Counted from the stretch's first letter, positions 8,129-17,388 are shown. The stretch: 32,300 bases of DNA from Hydrogenothermaceae bacterium (GCA_015519975.1 WIAL01000021.1:1-32300); one strand, 5' to 3'. The notes: generated by a model not told the origin, from the sequence alone. Translations and numbers: made by a program.

Positions 8129-8760
8129 AGTGATATTCTGTGCTTACCTGTAATATAAGGGTTATTTTCTCTTTCGTAGCCTATTGTTGTGTTTGAGTAA
8201 TGACCGCAAACAACTTCAGTATCATCTGGAAGCTCCATAAGTTTTTGAAGGCTTTTCATAAGCTGATTAGCGTCTCCACCTGGCAGGTCAGTTCTTCCAA
8301 CACTTCCTCTGAAAAGAGTATCTCCAGCAACAAGCAGTTTTAAATTTGGCTCGTATAAGCAAATTCCTCCAGGAGTATGCCCGGGAGTTTCAATAACTGT
8401 AAACTCTAAATTCCCAACTTTTATTTTATCCCCTTCCTTCAAATCAAAATCAGGCTTAGGGCAGGGGACAGCTCCTATATGTTTTGCAAACATTGGAAAA
8501 AGCTCATCATTTATTAAAAATTCATCTTTTTTATTCAGAAAAAATGGAACATCAAACTCCTTTTTTATAAATCCGACCTGTCCAACATGGTCGATATGCC
8601 CGTGTGTATTTACAATAGCTTTTAACTTTAGACTTTCAAGTTCTTTTTTTAATTTTTCCCCTTCGGCTCCAGGGTCTATTATAATAGCTTCCTTTGTTTC
8701 ATCATCTGCAATTATTACCGTATTTTCATCAATTGGACCTACAGGTATAACCTTTATCAT
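8122..8760 (-). CDS. Metallo-beta-lactamase-fold hydrolase, glyoxalase II-like
   Basis: A 212-residue cytoplasmic protein of the metallo-beta-lactamase fold. The di-metal site is visible as THGHIDH near residue 53, then ETPGHTPGG, VAGDTLFRGSVGRTD and VVCGHYSNT. The last two motifs place it with the short glyoxalase II-like group (YcbL type) rather than beta-lactamases or RNases. Long glyoxalase II enzymes have an extra C-terminal glutathione-binding domain that is missing here, so the natural thioester substrate is unknown. It overlaps the biotin carboxylase stop by four bases (ATGA), which implies coupled translation. Confidence 0.9.
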   Translation of the reverse strand: MIKVIPVGPIDENTVIIADDETKEAIIIDPGAEGEKLKKELESLKLKAIVNTHGHIDHVGQVGFIKKEFDVPFFLNKKDEFLINDELFPMFAKHIGAVPCPKPDFDLKEGDKIKVGNLEFTVIETPGHTPGGICLYEPNLKLLVAGDTLFRGSVGRTDLPGGDANQLMKSLQKLMELPDDTEVVCGHYSNTTIGYERENNPYITGKHRISLW

Positions 8761-10112
8761 TTTTCACCTTTTAAGTACTTTTCATCAACATGTGTCGTCG
8801 TATAACTTCCATCTAAAAATGCTTCATCTTCTAAAATTTTCAAGTGAAAATCTTTTGTTGTTTTTACTCCCTCTATTATTAGCTCTTTTAATGCTCTTTT
8901 TCCTCTTGTTATTACTTCTTCTCGTGAATTTCCAAAAACTATTATTTTTGCAATTAATGAGTCATAATAAGGTGGTATATCATATCCCTGATAAATGTGG
9001 GTATCAACCCTTACTCCAAATCCCCCAGGTAAATAAAGTCTTTCAATCTTTCCAACATTTGGCTGGAAAGTATCTGGGTCTTCTGCATTTATTCTAAACT
9101 CAATTGCGTGGTATTTTTGTTTTATATCTTCCTGTTTAATATCAAGTTTTTGTCCATCAGCTATTTTTAACTGCCAAGATACTATATCGATTCCAGTTGT
9201 AATTTCACTTACAGGATGTTCAACTTGAATTCTCCCGTTCATTTCTATAAAATAAAAATTCATATCCTTATCAACTATAAATTCAACTGTACCTGCTCCT
9301 GTAAAACCAACTTCTTTTGCAAATCTAACTGCAGCCTCTCCCATTTCTTTTCTAACTTCGTCAGTTATATATGGAGATGGTGATTCTTCAAGAAGTTTTT
9401 GATGTCTTCTTTGAATGGAGCATTCTCTATCACCAAGATAAACAACATTTCCATACTCATCAGCCAAAATCTGAATTTCGATATGTTTTGGAGATTGTAT
9501 TAATTTTTCAATGTAAACAGTAGGGTCTCCAAAGTTTGCCTCTGCCTCTCTTTGTGCAACTGGAAGAAGCCGTGTAAGTTCCTGCTCATTATGGGCAACT
9601 CTCATTCCTCTACCGCCGCCTCCAGCAGCAGCTTTTATTAAAACTGGATATCCTATTTTTTTTGCTATTGTTAGAGCTTCTTCAAGGGTATCAACTGGAG
9701 GACTTCCCGGAATTATTGGAACATTTGCCCTTTCAGCCGCCTGTCTTGCTTTTGCTTTATCCCCAACAAGTTTTAAAGTGTCTGATGAAGGACCTATAAA
9801 TTTAATATTACTTTTTTCACAAATTTCTGCAAAAGTTGGGTTTTCAGCTAAAAATCCGTATCCAGGATAAACAGCATCTGCCCCTGATATCTCAATTGCT
9901 GAAAGTATTGATGGAATATTTAAATAACTTTTTACTGTGGGAGCATCCCCTATACATATAGCTATGTCTGCTATATCTTTGTGTATTGAGTTTTTATCTG
10001 CTGTAGAATAAACAGCTATAGATTCACCATTTAGTTCTCTTATGCTTCTTATAGCTCTTACTGCGATTTCCCCTCTATTTGCTATTAGTATTCTTTTTAA
10101 AGTTTTTAGCAA
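8757..10112 (-). CDS. accC: Biotin carboxylase subunit
   Basis: ATP-grasp enzyme that carboxylates biotin on a carrier protein, most simply the biotin carboxylase subunit of acetyl-CoA carboxylase. The 451 residues cover the N-terminal domain (RILIANRGEIA), the ATP-grasp glycine loop (AAAGGGGRGM, 161-170), EKLIQSPKHIEIQ, RECSIQRR with the catalytic Cys-region, and the EMNGRIQVEHP active-site strand (290-300). The usual sequence there is EMNTR; Thr is Gly here, while Glu290, Asn292 and Arg294 are kept. The start is TTG at 10110-10112 with AGAGG six bases upstream. accB is ~16 kb away at 26586. Aquificota also use related subunits in pyruvate or 2-oxoglutarate carboxylase, so the partner is not certain. 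Confidence 0.9.
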   Translation of the reverse strand: MLKTLKRILIANRGEIAVRAIRSIRELNGESIAVYSTADKNSIHKDIADIAICIGDAPTVKSYLNIPSILSAIEISGADAVYPGYGFLAENPTFAEICEKSNIKFIGPSSDTLKLVGDKAKARQAAERANVPIIPGSPPVDTLEEALTIAKKIGYPVLIKAAAGGGGRGMRVAHNEQELTRLLPVAQREAEANFGDPTVYIEKLIQSPKHIEIQILADEYGNVVYLGDRECSIQRRHQKLLEESPSPYITDEVRKEMGEAAVRFAKEVGFTGAGTVEFIVDKDMNFYFIEMNGRIQVEHPVSEITTGIDIVSWQLKIADGQKLDIKQEDIKQKYHAIEFRINAEDPDTFQPNVGKIERLYLPGGFGVRVDTHIYQGYDIPPYYDSLIAKIIVFGNSREEVITRGKRALKELIIEGVKTTKDFHLKILEDEAFLDGSYTTTHVDEKYLKGEK

Positions 10113-10126
10113 TTTTACCTCTTAAT

Positions 10127-10154
10127 TTGAAATTATTGAATAAAATTATATAAT
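10127..10154 (+). promoter_or_regulatory. Sigma70-type promoter for the pilB operon
   Basis: TTGAAA at 10127-10132 and TATAAT at 10149-10154 are separated by 16 bases. This predicts transcription from about 10161 and a ~30-base leader with AAGGA just before the pilB ATG. The 77-base divergent gap must also hold the promoter of the accC operon, but I see no comparably good minus-strand pair there. Confidence 0.7.
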
Positions 10155-10189
10155 AAAAGTTAAATTACAAAAATAATATAAGGATAGAA

Positions 10190-11914
10190 ATGTCTTTAAA
10201 AACTGATAGAAGAGAACACTCTTTATTAAGACTATTAGTTGATTTTGGGGCGGTAGATCCAGAAGTTTTACGAAATAATTCTGAAGTAATTAATAAAGAT
10301 TTTACAGAGTTATTGATCTATTTGATAAAAAATCAAAAAGCTAACCCTTTTAAAATTAAAGAGTTTTTTGTAAAAACATTTAATTTAAAGCCTTTTAAAC
10401 AAGAAATAGTAGAAAACTTGCCTGCCGAAGACATTGCTAAGCATTTTTCATTAAATTATTTAAAAAAGAAGATGTTTGTTCCAATTAATGCAGATTTTAA
10501 TAATTTAGAAGTTGTGCTTTTGAATCCTACAGATAAAGATATTCATCAATATCTTAAGTTTGTAGGAGCAGAAAAAATTCATATGTACGTTGGATCATAC
10601 AATGAAATAGAAGCACTAATAAATGAGATAGCTCCTTCATTTTCTGCTAAATCTGTTTTTGAAGATATTGAATTAAATGCTGAAGTAGAAGAAGAACAAA
10701 TAGAAGAAGAAGAAAATATAGAACATGTGGTTAAGGAGGCAGAAGAAGCTCCTATTGTGAAAGCATCTAGACTCTTTATTGTAAATGCTGTAAGAATGGG
10801 AGCATCTGATATTCATATAGAACCTTTTGAAAAGGAAGTTAGAGTTAGATATAGAATTGATGGTATATTAAGGACTATTCAAAAACTTCCAGTTTCTGTT
10901 AAAGACGCTTTAGTAGCAAGATACAAAATTATGGCAAATCTTGATATATCAGAAAAAAGACTTCCTCAAGATGGAAGAATCAGGGTAAAAATTGATAATA
11001 AGCCTATAGATTTAAGGGTATCTACTGTTCCAACTGTTTACGGCGAAAAAGTTGTAATGAGAATACAAGATGCAGAAAGTTATCTTAAACTTAAGCTAGA
11101 AGATTTAGGTTTTGAGGATGAAGATTTACAAAAATTTAGAGAAGCTATATACAATCCTTGGGGAATGATACTTGTGACAGGACCAACAGGTTCTGGTAAA
11201 ACAACTACTTTATATACTGCTCTAATGGAAAGAAATAAAGAAGATGTAAATATTTCAACTGCTGAAGATCCTGTTGAAGTTGCAATTCCAGGTGTTAATC
11301 AGGTTCATGTAAAAGAAAAAATCGGTTTAACCTTTGCTGAAGCACTTAGGGCATTTTTAAGACAAGATCCAGATATTATATTAGTTGGGGAAATTAGAGA
11401 TCATGAAACTGCTGAAATTGCAGTAAAAGCAGCTCTTACGGGTCACCTTGTATTTTCAACACTGCATACAAATGATGCGCCTTCTTCCATAACAAGGTTA
11501 ATAGATATAGGTGTAGATAATTTTTTAGTAGGTACTGCTGTAAGTCTTATTGTAGCTCAAAGACTTGTAAGAAAATTATGTCCAGAATGTAAACAGCCAG
11601 CAGAATATCCTCCAGAGTTCTGGAAAGGTCTTGGATTTTCGGATGAAGAGATAAAAAATGGACAGTTTTTTGTTCATAAAAAAGACGGGTGTAATTTCTG
11701 TAATCATACTGGATATAAGGGTAGAATAGCTGTTCATGAAATTTTAAAAATGGACGAAGATATTAGAAAGCTAGTTTTATCTGGAAAATCAGCAGATGAT
11801 ATAAGAGACACGGCAATAAAAAAAGGTATGAAAACCCTTTACCAGAACGGTCTTTTAAAGGTTAGAAAAGGAATTACAGATTTAGCTGAAATTGAAAGGG
11901 TTTTAATTAAATAA
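10190..11914 (+). CDS. pilB: Type IV pilus assembly ATPase PilB
   Basis: Cytoplasmic hexameric ATPase that powers pilin polymerisation at the inner membrane. The 574-residue protein has an N-terminal GSPII_E/MshEN-like domain (about 1-150), an acidic linker (about 160-185), then the secretion ATPase core: ASDIHIEP, Walker A GPTGSGKTTT (about 330), the Asp box, Walker B ILVGEIRD, and the His box GHLVFSTLHTND. The zinc-binding pairs CPEC and CNFC near the C terminus separate PilB/GspE from the PilT retraction ATPases. It heads the pilB-pilT-pilC-mnmA operon; GspE of type II secretion is the alternative, but the adjacent pilT favours a pilus. Pilin genes are not in the window. Confidence 0.93.
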   Translation: MSLKTDRREHSLLRLLVDFGAVDPEVLRNNSEVINKDFTELLIYLIKNQKANPFKIKEFFVKTFNLKPFKQEIVENLPAEDIAKHFSLNYLKKKMFVPINADFNNLEVVLLNPTDKDIHQYLKFVGAEKIHMYVGSYNEIEALINEIAPSFSAKSVFEDIELNAEVEEEQIEEEENIEHVVKEAEEAPIVKASRLFIVNAVRMGASDIHIEPFEKEVRVRYRIDGILRTIQKLPVSVKDALVARYKIMANLDISEKRLPQDGRIRVKIDNKPIDLRVSTVPTVYGEKVVMRIQDAESYLKLKLEDLGFEDEDLQKFREAIYNPWGMILVTGPTGSGKTTTLYTALMERNKEDVNISTAEDPVEVAIPGVNQVHVKEKIGLTFAEALRAFLRQDPDIILVGEIRDHETAEIAVKAALTGHLVFSTLHTNDAPSSITRLIDIGVDNFLVGTAVSLIVAQRLVRKLCPECKQPAEYPPEFWKGLGFSDEEIKNGQFFVHKKDGCNFCNHTGYKGRIAVHEILKMDEDIRKLVLSGKSADDIRDTAIKKGMKTLYQNGLLKVRKGITDLAEIERVLIK

Positions 11915-11929
11915 TTAGCGGGGAATAAT

Positions 11930-13006
11930 ATGGCAGAAAATCAAATTTCTTTAGATACGATAGCTCAAGAAGCAGTTAAAACCAATGCTTCCGATATTCA
12001 TATAATAGCCGGTGCTCCCCCTTCTCTTAGGGTAGATGGAAAAATAATTTATTTAACACAATTTCCAGTTCTACTCCCAAAAGATACACAGGCTCTTGCC
12101 TACTCTATAATGAATGAAAAGCAAAGGAGAACTTACGAAGAGCATCATGAAGTAGACTTCTCTGTTGGAATGAAGGGCATAGGAAGATTTAGGGTAAATG
12201 TATACAGCCAAAGAGGGACAGTAGCTGCTGCACTTAGAAGACTACCTTATCAAATTAAACCTATGGAAGAGCTTGGTTTAATACCAAGCGTAAAACAGCT
12301 TTGTCATAAAAGTATGGGGCTTATCTTGGTAACTGGACCTACAGGTTCAGGTAAAACAACCACACTTGCTTCAATGATTGATTATATAGATTCAAACTTT
12401 TCATACCACATTATAACAATTGAAGATCCTATTGAATACTTGTTCCCCCATAAAAAATCGGTAGTTTCCCAAAGAGAAGTTGGGAATGATACTGAAGGTT
12501 TTGCAACAGCTCTTAAATATGCACTTCGTGAAGATCCAGATGTTATTCTTGTTGGTGAGATGAGGGATTTAGAGACTATAAAAGCAGCTCTTACAGCAGC
12601 GGAAACAGGACACCTTGTATTTGGAACACTTCATACAAATACTGCTGTACAAACTATCAACCGTATAATTAATGTATTTCCAGAACATGAACAGGATCAA
12701 GTTAGAACAGAACTTAGTTTTGTTATTCAAGGAATAATTTCTCAAAGATTGGTACCAAAAATAGGAGGAGGAAGAGTTTTAATACATGAAGTTTTAATAC
12801 CAAATACTGCTATTAGAAATCTTATTAGAGAAAATAAAATTCACCAAATATACGGTTTAATGCAGGCAGGTCAAGCAGAAAGTGGAATGCAGACAATGAA
12901 CCAGTCGATATTAAAAGCTTTAAGAGAAGGGCTTATAACAATGGAAGATGCACTCAAAATATCACCAGAGCCGCAAGAGTTAGAAAGATTACTAAAATTA
13001 AGGTGA
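11930..13006 (+). CDS. pilT: Type IV pilus retraction ATPase PilT
   Basis: Hexameric motor that depolymerises type IV pili, giving twitching and DNA uptake. The 358 residues match PilT. Visible motifs are ASDIHI in the N-terminal domain, Walker A GPTGSGKTTT (about 136), the Walker B ILVGEMRD, and the His box GHLVFGTLHTN. The C-terminal AIRNLIRENK matches the AIRNLIRE motif needed for retraction, which distinguishes it from PilB and PilU-like paralogues. It starts 15 bases after pilB and ends six bases before pilC. Confidence 0.96.
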   Translation: MAENQISLDTIAQEAVKTNASDIHIIAGAPPSLRVDGKIIYLTQFPVLLPKDTQALAYSIMNEKQRRTYEEHHEVDFSVGMKGIGRFRVNVYSQRGTVAAALRRLPYQIKPMEELGLIPSVKQLCHKSMGLILVTGPTGSGKTTTLASMIDYIDSNFSYHIITIEDPIEYLFPHKKSVVSQREVGNDTEGFATALKYALREDPDVILVGEMRDLETIKAALTAAETGHLVFGTLHTNTAVQTINRIINVFPEHEQDQVRTELSFVIQGIISQRLVPKIGGGRVLIHEVLIPNTAIRNLIRENKIHQIYGLMQAGQAESGMQTMNQSILKALREGLITMEDALKISPEPQELERLLKLR

Positions 13007-13012
13007 AAATAA

Positions 13013-14236
13013 ATGGCAAAATATCAATATCAAGGTAGGGATAAATACGGGGTATTAAAAAGGGGCATAATTGAAGCAGATTCACCTGCAGAGGCTGAAG
13101 ATAAGTTAAAAGAACAAGGGTTAAAAGATTTTGAAATAAAATTACTTGAAGCTGGTAAAAAAGAAGCAAAAAGAAAAAGTGGAATAAGGTTATTTGGTGG
13201 TAAAGTCAAAGAAAAAGACCTGGCTGTTTTTACCCGTCAGCTGGGGGCCATGATATCTGCTGGTATAGGTATAGCAGATGCTCTTGAAATCATTGCAGAG
13301 CAAACTCCAAATAAAGCATTAAAAGAAGCATTATTTCAAGTCAGGGATGATGTTTTAAGCGGTAAATCATTATCTAAATCTATGGAAAAATTTCCTAAGG
13401 TTTTCCCTACATTTTTAGTAAACCTAATAGCTGCTGCAGAAGAGTCTGGGAACCTTGATGTTGTTTTACAAAGAGCCACAGTCTATTATGAAAAAATTGC
13501 GGCTATAAAGAGAAAACTTATAAGTGCCTCCTGGTATCCAACTGCAGTACTTATTATTGCGACGTTGATAGTAGTAGGTATCTTAACATTTATTGTTCCA
13601 ACTTTTGCCAAAATGTATGCAGGAATGGGAGCACAGCTTCCTTTCCTGACACAAATGCTTATAAATATAAGTAATAGTTTAAGAAATAATGCTCTTTATA
13701 TAATTATTTTTATTTTTGCGTTTTTTGGAATAAATTCATACATTTACAAAATACCTGCAGGTAAAAAAATATATCATCGTATTATGCTGAAACTTCCCCT
13801 CCTTGGACAAATATTTTTAAAAGGTTCTATTGCAAAATTTGCAAGGACTTTTGCAACTCTCATAGCTGGTGGTGTACCAATTATCAGGGCTCTTGAGATT
13901 GCTGCAAAAGTTGCAGGAAATGTTGTTATCGAAGAAGCTATAATGAAAGCAAGAGATGAAGTAGAACAAGGTAAGCCGTTATGGTCTTCTCTTGACCCGA
14001 AAGTATTTCCTCCTATATTTATCTCAATGTTAAAGGTAGGTGAAGAAACCGGTAGAATGGATGAAATGCTTGACACAATTGCAGAATTCTTTGAAGATGA
14101 AGTTGATAGAGCAGTTGATGGATTGCTATCTACTATAGAGCCTCTTTTAATGGTATTTATCGGTGGAATAGTTGGATTCATAATAGTTGGTCTTTACCTA
14201 CCAATATTTAAGATGGGAGAGCTTATATCAAAATAA
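13013..14236 (+). CDS. pilC: Type IV pilus inner-membrane platform protein PilC
   Basis: Integral inner-membrane platform that couples the PilB and PilT motors to pilin insertion and extraction. The 407 residues fit the PilC/GspF family: a short N-terminal cytoplasmic region, then two repeated T2SS-F domains (about 65-190 and 270-395), each with the characteristic FxRQLxxMxxAG or FARTFATLIAGG opening and an LxxAAEESG or LKVGEETG motif. Hydrophobic membrane segments lie near residues 170-200, 215-240 and 375-400. A GGTGA ribosome site overlaps the end of pilT. The mnmA start follows its stop with no gap. Confidence 0.95.
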   Translation: MAKYQYQGRDKYGVLKRGIIEADSPAEAEDKLKEQGLKDFEIKLLEAGKKEAKRKSGIRLFGGKVKEKDLAVFTRQLGAMISAGIGIADALEIIAEQTPNKALKEALFQVRDDVLSGKSLSKSMEKFPKVFPTFLVNLIAAAEESGNLDVVLQRATVYYEKIAAIKRKLISASWYPTAVLIIATLIVVGILTFIVPTFAKMYAGMGAQLPFLTQMLINISNSLRNNALYIIIFIFAFFGINSYIYKIPAGKKIYHRIMLKLPLLGQIFLKGSIAKFARTFATLIAGGVPIIRALEIAAKVAGNVVIEEAIMKARDEVEQGKPLWSSLDPKVFPPIFISMLKVGEETGRMDEMLDTIAEFFEDEVDRAVDGLLSTIEPLLMVFIGGIVGFIIVGLYLPIFKMGELISK

Positions 14237-15292
14237 ATGAAAGTAGCTGTTGGGATGAGTGGTGGGGTAGACAGCTCAGTAGCTGCTCTACTCCTTAAAG
14301 AAAAAGGATATGACGTTATAGGTGTTACTTTAAAGCTTTCATCTATAGAAAGTTCATGTGATATACAGGTTTGCTGTTCACCTCAAGATGTAAAAGATGC
14401 AAAAAAAGTAGCTTCTTATTTAGGAATAGAGCATTACACGATAGATTGGGAAAAGGATTTCAAAAATAAGGTTATTAATTATTTTGTAGAAGATTTAAAA
14501 AGAGGGAAAACTCCAAACCCATGTAGTGTATGCAATAGAGAGATAAAAACTGGAAAACTTTATAAGTATGTAAATCTTGTTTTTGATGCAGATTTTTTAG
14601 CAACAGGACATTACATAAAAACAGTAGAAATAAATGGTCAAAAACTTATTAAAAGAGGAAAAGATTTAAAAAAAGACCAGTCTTACTTTATGGCTCTTGT
14701 TGAAAAAGAAGTTTTAAACGGTCTTTTATTCCCACTTGGAGATTTTACAAAAGAGGAAGTTAGAAAAATGGCAGAAAAATACAGTCTTCCTGTATCACAA
14801 AAAAAAGACAGTTTTGAAATATGTTTTACTGCAGGGAAAACACCGGCTGAGTATATTGAAGAAAACCAGATATTTGAATTACAAGAAGGAGACATTATAC
14901 ATATATCAGGAAAAAAATTAGGTAAACATAAGGGACTTGCCCACTACACAATAGGGCAGAGAAGAGGTCTTGGTATTAGATGGCACAAGCCTCTTTATGT
15001 AATTGATAAAAATGTTGAAACTAACACAGTTATAGTTGCTGAAAATGATTTTCTTTTAACTGATACTGTAAAGGCAGAAAATTTCAATTTTCATCTACCG
15101 ATAGAAAATTGGAAAGGAAATCTAAAAGTACAGGGAAGATACAGACAAAAACCTGTTGATGTTGAAGATTTTTCATATAAAAATGGTATCTTAGAAATAA
15201 AATTTAAAGAGCCTCAAATAAAATTTGCTTCAGGTCAGATTCTAGCAGTTTATAAAGATGATATTTTATTAGGCGGCGGAATTATTATATAG
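14237..15292 (+). CDS. mnmA: tRNA-specific 2-thiouridylase MnmA
   Basis: Adds sulfur to U34 of the tRNAs for Lys, Glu and Gln, using ATP to adenylate the base. The 351 residues show the PP-loop at the N terminus (GMSGGVDSSVAA), the catalytic cysteine pair in NPCSVCNREIK and FEICF, KKDQSYFM, the GLAHYTIGQRRGLG block, and a C-terminal beta-barrel domain. It directly follows pilC, so it shares the pilus promoter unless an internal one exists. It overlaps the tail of the opposing tRNA nucleotidyltransferase gene by eight bases; both concern tRNA maturation, but they are on opposite strands. Confidence 0.97.
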   Translation: MKVAVGMSGGVDSSVAALLLKEKGYDVIGVTLKLSSIESSCDIQVCCSPQDVKDAKKVASYLGIEHYTIDWEKDFKNKVINYFVEDLKRGKTPNPCSVCNREIKTGKLYKYVNLVFDADFLATGHYIKTVEINGQKLIKRGKDLKKDQSYFMALVEKEVLNGLLFPLGDFTKEEVRKMAEKYSLPVSQKKDSFEICFTAGKTPAEYIEENQIFELQEGDIIHISGKKLGKHKGLAHYTIGQRRGLGIRWHKPLYVIDKNVETNTVIVAENDFLLTDTVKAENFNFHLPIENWKGNLKVQGRYRQKPVDVEDFSYKNGILEIKFKEPQIKFASGQILAVYKDDILLGGGIII

Positions 15293-16867
15293 ATTTTATA
15301 AACCCTACAGCTTCTTCTTTTGTTTTTATTTTTCCTTCTATTTGAGCTTTTAAAAGCAGTTCTTTTATTTTTCCAACTTTTGGAGAAGGTTTTAAGTTTA
15401 AGATTTCCATAATCTCTTTACCAGATAAAAGAGGTTCTTCTATTATTTCTTTTGTGTAGATATTGAAATAATATTCCTGCATATATTTTATAAACTCTAA
15501 AATCTCATTTAAAAAATTTTTATCTTCAGATGTTGCTAAGCTATCACTTAATGTTAATAAAAATAAATGGGGTGCTGTATCTTTATTTTCATACCACCAG
15601 AAATTTAAATCTTTATTTTGTAAATAACCCTCTTTTTGTAAGAAAAAAAGTCTGGTAATAGATAAATGTTTTTCTATTAATTTTACAGCAAACTCGGAAG
15701 CTTTTTTTCCAAGTGATAATTCCTCAGATATTTTTTCTTTAAAGATTTTGGCTCCTATTTTGTCGTGATTTTTATATATGCCTTCTTTTTTCTCGGTATA
15801 CGCCTTTCCTATATCATGAAAAAATGCAGAAAGTTTTAAAAGGGTTTCGTCTGTAAAATCTGAAAGGAAAATTTTTTTGCCGAAATTTTTAAGAAATCTT
15901 CTGTCTATAAAACTTTCTTTTTTTTTAAATAATCTTCAAGGTATTCTAAAGTTTTTAATGAATGGTTTAATAAATCATATTTGTGGTATTTTTCTAAATT
16001 TTTAGTTCTAATCATATCCTCTATTTGAGGAATTATTTCCTGTAAAACCTCTTTTTCAATAAGTTTATCTAATGTTTTATAACTTCCTTCTTTGTCAAAT
16101 ATTTTCAATATCTCATCTCTTACTCTTTCAATTGGAGAAGCTTTTAAGAGAGTCTTATTTTCTTTAACCCATTTTTCAAAATCTTTATCAATTTCAAAGT
16201 CAAGCTCCTGAGCTATTCTGTAGCCTCTAAGTATTCTAACAGGATCTTTTTGAATGTTTTCGTAAGAAATAGGTCTAATTACACCAGCCTGCAGGTCTTC
16301 AAGTCCTCCTGATGGGTCAAATAAAACAGTCTGAGAAGCTCCAAGTCCAAGGGCATCATCAAATAGAATAGCCATTGCATTTATTGTAAAATCTCTATTC
16401 AAAAGGTTTTCATTTAATCTTTCAACAATTTTAAGTTCTTTTTCCTGAAAATCTAAATTACTTTCTAAAATATCTGATACATCCATATAAGAAAAATCAA
16501 ATCTATATTTTACATCTCCTTCAAAGAAAACAATTGAAGCAACTGTTGTTTCTTTTTCAAACTTGAAAATATCACCTCCAACTATTTTTTGAAAATTTTT
16601 TACTATTTCAAAAGGATCCGTTGTAACTATAAAGTCAATATCTATTTTATTTTTTAATGGCCTGTTTAGGAGTCTATCTCTAACCCAGCCTCCAACAATA
16701 AAAGCAATAGTATCTCTTGATAAAGCTCCTGATAGCTTGTCAAAATATGAGTTATAAAATAAAAGTCCGTGTACGTATTTTGTCTTTATATCAAATTCTT
16801 CTCTTTGTTCTTTTGGTGTGTTTTGTCTGTTTAATATTTTTTCAAGTAGTTTTTCTATCCCAAACAT
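15285..16867 (-). CDS. tRNA nucleotidyltransferase (CCA/poly(A) polymerase family), split by a -1 frameshift
   Basis: Class II nucleotidyltransferase that adds or repairs the 3' CCA of tRNA. The N-terminal frame (320 codons, 16867 to 15905) holds GGWVRDRLL with the DxD metal pair (KIDIDFIV), NRDFTINAMA, and KDPVRILRGYR where most relatives have EDPxRILR. It stops just as the HD domain begins. The continuation lies in the -1 frame without an ATG of its own: it is open from the A9 run at 15918-15926 to the stop at 15285 and encodes FFHDIGKA, NHDKIG and the typical C-terminal end PLLSGKEIMEI to KTKEEAV. Joined at A AAA AAG it would be ~527 residues. Recoding, a sequencing error or a real mutation are all possible. 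Aquifex splits CC- and A-addition between two enzymes, so specificity is open. Confidence 0.88.
15917..15926 (-). other. A9 run with A AAA AAG slippery heptamer (putative recoding site)
   Basis: On the coding (minus) strand the zero frame reads tta aaa aaa aag aaa gtt tta tag. The heptamer A AAA AAG in this register is the classic bacterial -1 slippery sequence of dnaX, and nine consecutive A residues are also enough for transcriptional slippage, as known in Thermus dnaX. Slipping back one base joins the N-terminal frame to the HD-domain frame. I see no convincing downstream stem-loop; only a weak AT-rich pairing follows. Confidence 0.55.
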
Positions 16868-16878
16868 TAGTTTTCCTT

Positions 16879-17388
16879 TTAGAGTATGTTGAATTGTTTT
16901 AAAATCTTTGCAAGTTCTGGGTCTTTTTTAGCAAGTTGTTTTAGAGCGTTGTAAAGTTCTTTTAGTTTTTCTTCTTTTTGGAGTTCCTCAAGGGTTTCAT
17001 CTTTTGCTTTTCTTATAATTGTTCTTCTATCCCAAAATGCAAATCCTATTACTCCAAGAGTTAAAGTAGTAAATATCCCTGTAATTATCCATAAAAATGT
17101 ATATAGCTGTTCAAATCTTTTATTTATATCATCAAACCTTTTATCTACTGCATCAAACCTCTTATCCATGTAATTCTGCATAGATTCAAATCTTTTATCA
17201 ATAAAGTTAAATCTTTTATTTGTTTCTTCCTTAAAATCTCTAAACTGAGTTTCAAGAATAGTTAATCTTTTATCAATATCTATAAGTTTTTGATAAATCA
17301 TCTCATTTGTTATTTTTACATTTTCCTTTGCCTGTGAAGTTCCTGTTATAAATAAAGCTGTAATAAACAGCAGTAAAACTTTTTTCAT
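16879..17388 (-). CDS. Exported or membrane coiled-coil protein with DKRF heptad repeats
   Basis: A 169-residue protein with a cleavable-looking signal peptide (cut after TSQA, about residue 20). A coiled-coil region follows (about 35-95) built on a repeating [ND]KRF unit every 7-14 residues: NKRFNFI, DKRFESM, DKRFDAV, DKRFDDI, NKRFEQL. Next comes one membrane span (about 98-122, LWIITGIFTTLTLGVIGFAF) and a charged C-terminal helix. The topology suggests a coiled coil outside the inner membrane with a cytoplasmic tail. Proteins of this look are common in Aquificota, but I know no established function. GAGGT precedes the ATG, a good promoter and a palindrome lie upstream, and the nucleotidyltransferase gene starts 11 bases after its stop. 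Confidence 0.85.
   Translation of the reverse strand: MKKVLLLFITALFITGTSQAKENVKITNEMIYQKLIDIDKRLTILETQFRDFKEETNKRFNFIDKRFESMQNYMDKRFDAVDKRFDDINKRFEQLYTFLWIITGIFTTLTLGVIGFAFWDRRTIIRKAKDETLEELQKEEKLKELYNALKQLAKKDPELAKILKQFNIL

Noticed and set aside
13774-14181. Long antisense frames within pilC, ispG, hisF, thrS and other genes
   Set aside because: They are shadows of well-recognised genes, without ribosome sites or recognisable proteins.
15285-15482. A separate 65-residue gene beginning at 15482
   Set aside because: The frame is open far upstream and encodes the HD domain, so the ATG is internal; it is the C-terminal end of the nucleotidyltransferase.
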